From Thermaceae bacterium (GTDB lineage: Bacteria > Deinococcota > Deinococci > Deinococcales > Marinithermaceae), in the NCBI GenBank assembly GCA_027023345.1, contig JALVVO010000002.1:1-5202 (forward strand): 5,202 nt of DNA. The letters are read 5' to 3'. Below, piece by piece: positions 4,699-5,202 of this stretch. The first letter of the stretch is position 1. Each line of letters begins with the position of its first letter. Both the position numbers and the translations under genes were made by a program. The notes under the pieces were generated by a model. That model worked only from the letters and a program-made list of their open reading frames with translations. It was not told where the DNA came from and did no database searches.

Positions 4699-5202
4699 CT
4701 ACTGGCTCCTCAGCTCGGCGACGAAGTCGTAGCGGTCGCCCCGGTAGTGGGACCGGGTGAACTCGAGGGGGGTGCCGTCGGCTAAGTAGGAGACCCGCTC
4801 GATGTAGAGCACCGGGGTGCCCGTTTCGATCCCGAGGAGCTCGGCCACCCGGTCGGTGGCGGCCACCGCCCGGATGCGCTCGAGCGCCCGCGCCGGCGCG
4901 AAGTCCCGCCGCTTCAGCGCGGCGTAGAGGGACTCGCCCACTTCGTTGGGGTCGTTGAGGAAGCGGGCGGGAATCACCGCGTACTCCACCGCCATCGGGC
5001 GCCCGTCGGCGGTGCGCACGCGAAGGAGCCGCACCACCGGCTCGCCGGGGGCGAGCGAGAGGGTCATCGCCTCGGTGGGGCTCGCCTGGCCCCGCTCCCG
5101 CTTCACCCAGCGCGAGCCCGGGACCATGCCCCGCGCCCGCATGTCCTCGGAGAAGCCCGAGAGCACCGAGAGCGGCTGCTCCACCCGCGGGGTCACGTAG
5201 GT
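4699..5202 (-). CDS. GntR-family (HutC/NagR subfamily) regulator, UTRA domain, N-terminus outside window
   Basis: The frame is open from the right edge to TAG at 4701-4699 and gives 167 visible residues, beginning T-Y-V-T-P-R. The GTG at 5196 is internal. The T-Y-V and L-S-G-F-S-E-D-M-R-A-R-G stretch is the usual linker from the GntR winged helix into the UTRA effector domain. The UTRA domain shows R61 and R63 in RLLRVRTADGRPMAVE with E73, then SLYAAL, a TPVLYIERVSY strand, and the terminal EFTRSHYRGDRY block. These are hallmarks of the NagR/YvoA/DasR group, whose members bind glucosamine-6-P or GlcNAc-6-P. About 70-80 residues carrying the DNA-binding domain are missing. As the first visible gene before anmK, nagA and the deaminase, and directly abutting anmK, it probably autoregulates this operon in response to an amino-sugar phosphate. 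The operator and promoter lie beyond the window. Confidence 0.9.
   Translation of the reverse strand, partial: TYVTPRVEQPLSVLSGFSEDMRARGMVPGSRWVKRERGQASPTEAMTLSLAPGEPVVRLLRVRTADGRPMAVEYAVIPARFLNDPNEVGESLYAALKRRDFAPARALERIRAVAATDRVAELLGIETGTPVLYIERVSYLADGTPLEFTRSHYRGDRYDFVAELRSQ
4706..4711 (-). promoter_or_regulatory. Shine-Dalgarno for anmK inside the end of the regulator gene
   Basis: GAGGAG on the - strand lies within the last codons of the GntR gene, 7 bases before the GTG at 4698. The spacer contains the regulator's own TAG stop, so a terminating ribosome would sit on the anmK start, which fits translational coupling. Confidence 0.65.

Overview
The window is a GC-rich bacterial segment with dense coding, short intergenic gaps, and GTG and TTG starts behind strong Shine-Dalgarno (SD) sequences. 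Together with the protein styles, this suggests a thermophile of the Deinococcota, family Thermaceae (Thermus, Oceanithermus or Marinithermus type). That assignment is inferred from composition and protein flavour only. No rRNA or other marker gene is present to confirm it.

Left part, + strand (1-1471): the window opens inside a SorC/DeoR-type sugar-responsive transcriptional regulator whose DNA-binding N-terminus lies outside. A 112-base gap follows. Its RNA could fold into a long imperfect hairpin that covers the ribosome binding site of the next gene. That gene encodes a small exported ferritin-like (DUF2202-type) protein with a Gly-X, His/Arg-rich tail. A strong GC hairpin at 1491-1517 separates it from the convergent operon on the other strand.

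Right part, - strand (5202 down to 1521): four tightly packed genes read, in transcription order, GntR/UTRA regulator (N-terminus outside the window), anmK, nagA, and a GlmS-like two-SIS-domain glucosamine-6-phosphate deaminase (NagB-II type). The first two junctions abut exactly (stop TAG directly followed by start GTG). The third overlaps by 38 bases. This is an amino-sugar and cell-wall-recycling operon. AnmK phosphorylates anhydro-MurNAc to MurNAc-6-P. NagA deacetylates GlcNAc-6-P to GlcN-6-P. The deaminase yields fructose-6-P and ammonia. The UTRA regulator is the expected amino-sugar-phosphate sensor. The step linking AnmK to NagA, the MurQ etherase, is not in the window.

Most of the content is recognisable metabolism. 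The points most worth a second look are the leader hairpin that could sequester the SD of the ferritin-like gene, a Gln in NagA where E. coli has catalytic-site His143, and the strictly alternating glycine tail of the exported ferritin-like protein. No mobile element, CRISPR array, tRNA or rRNA was seen.
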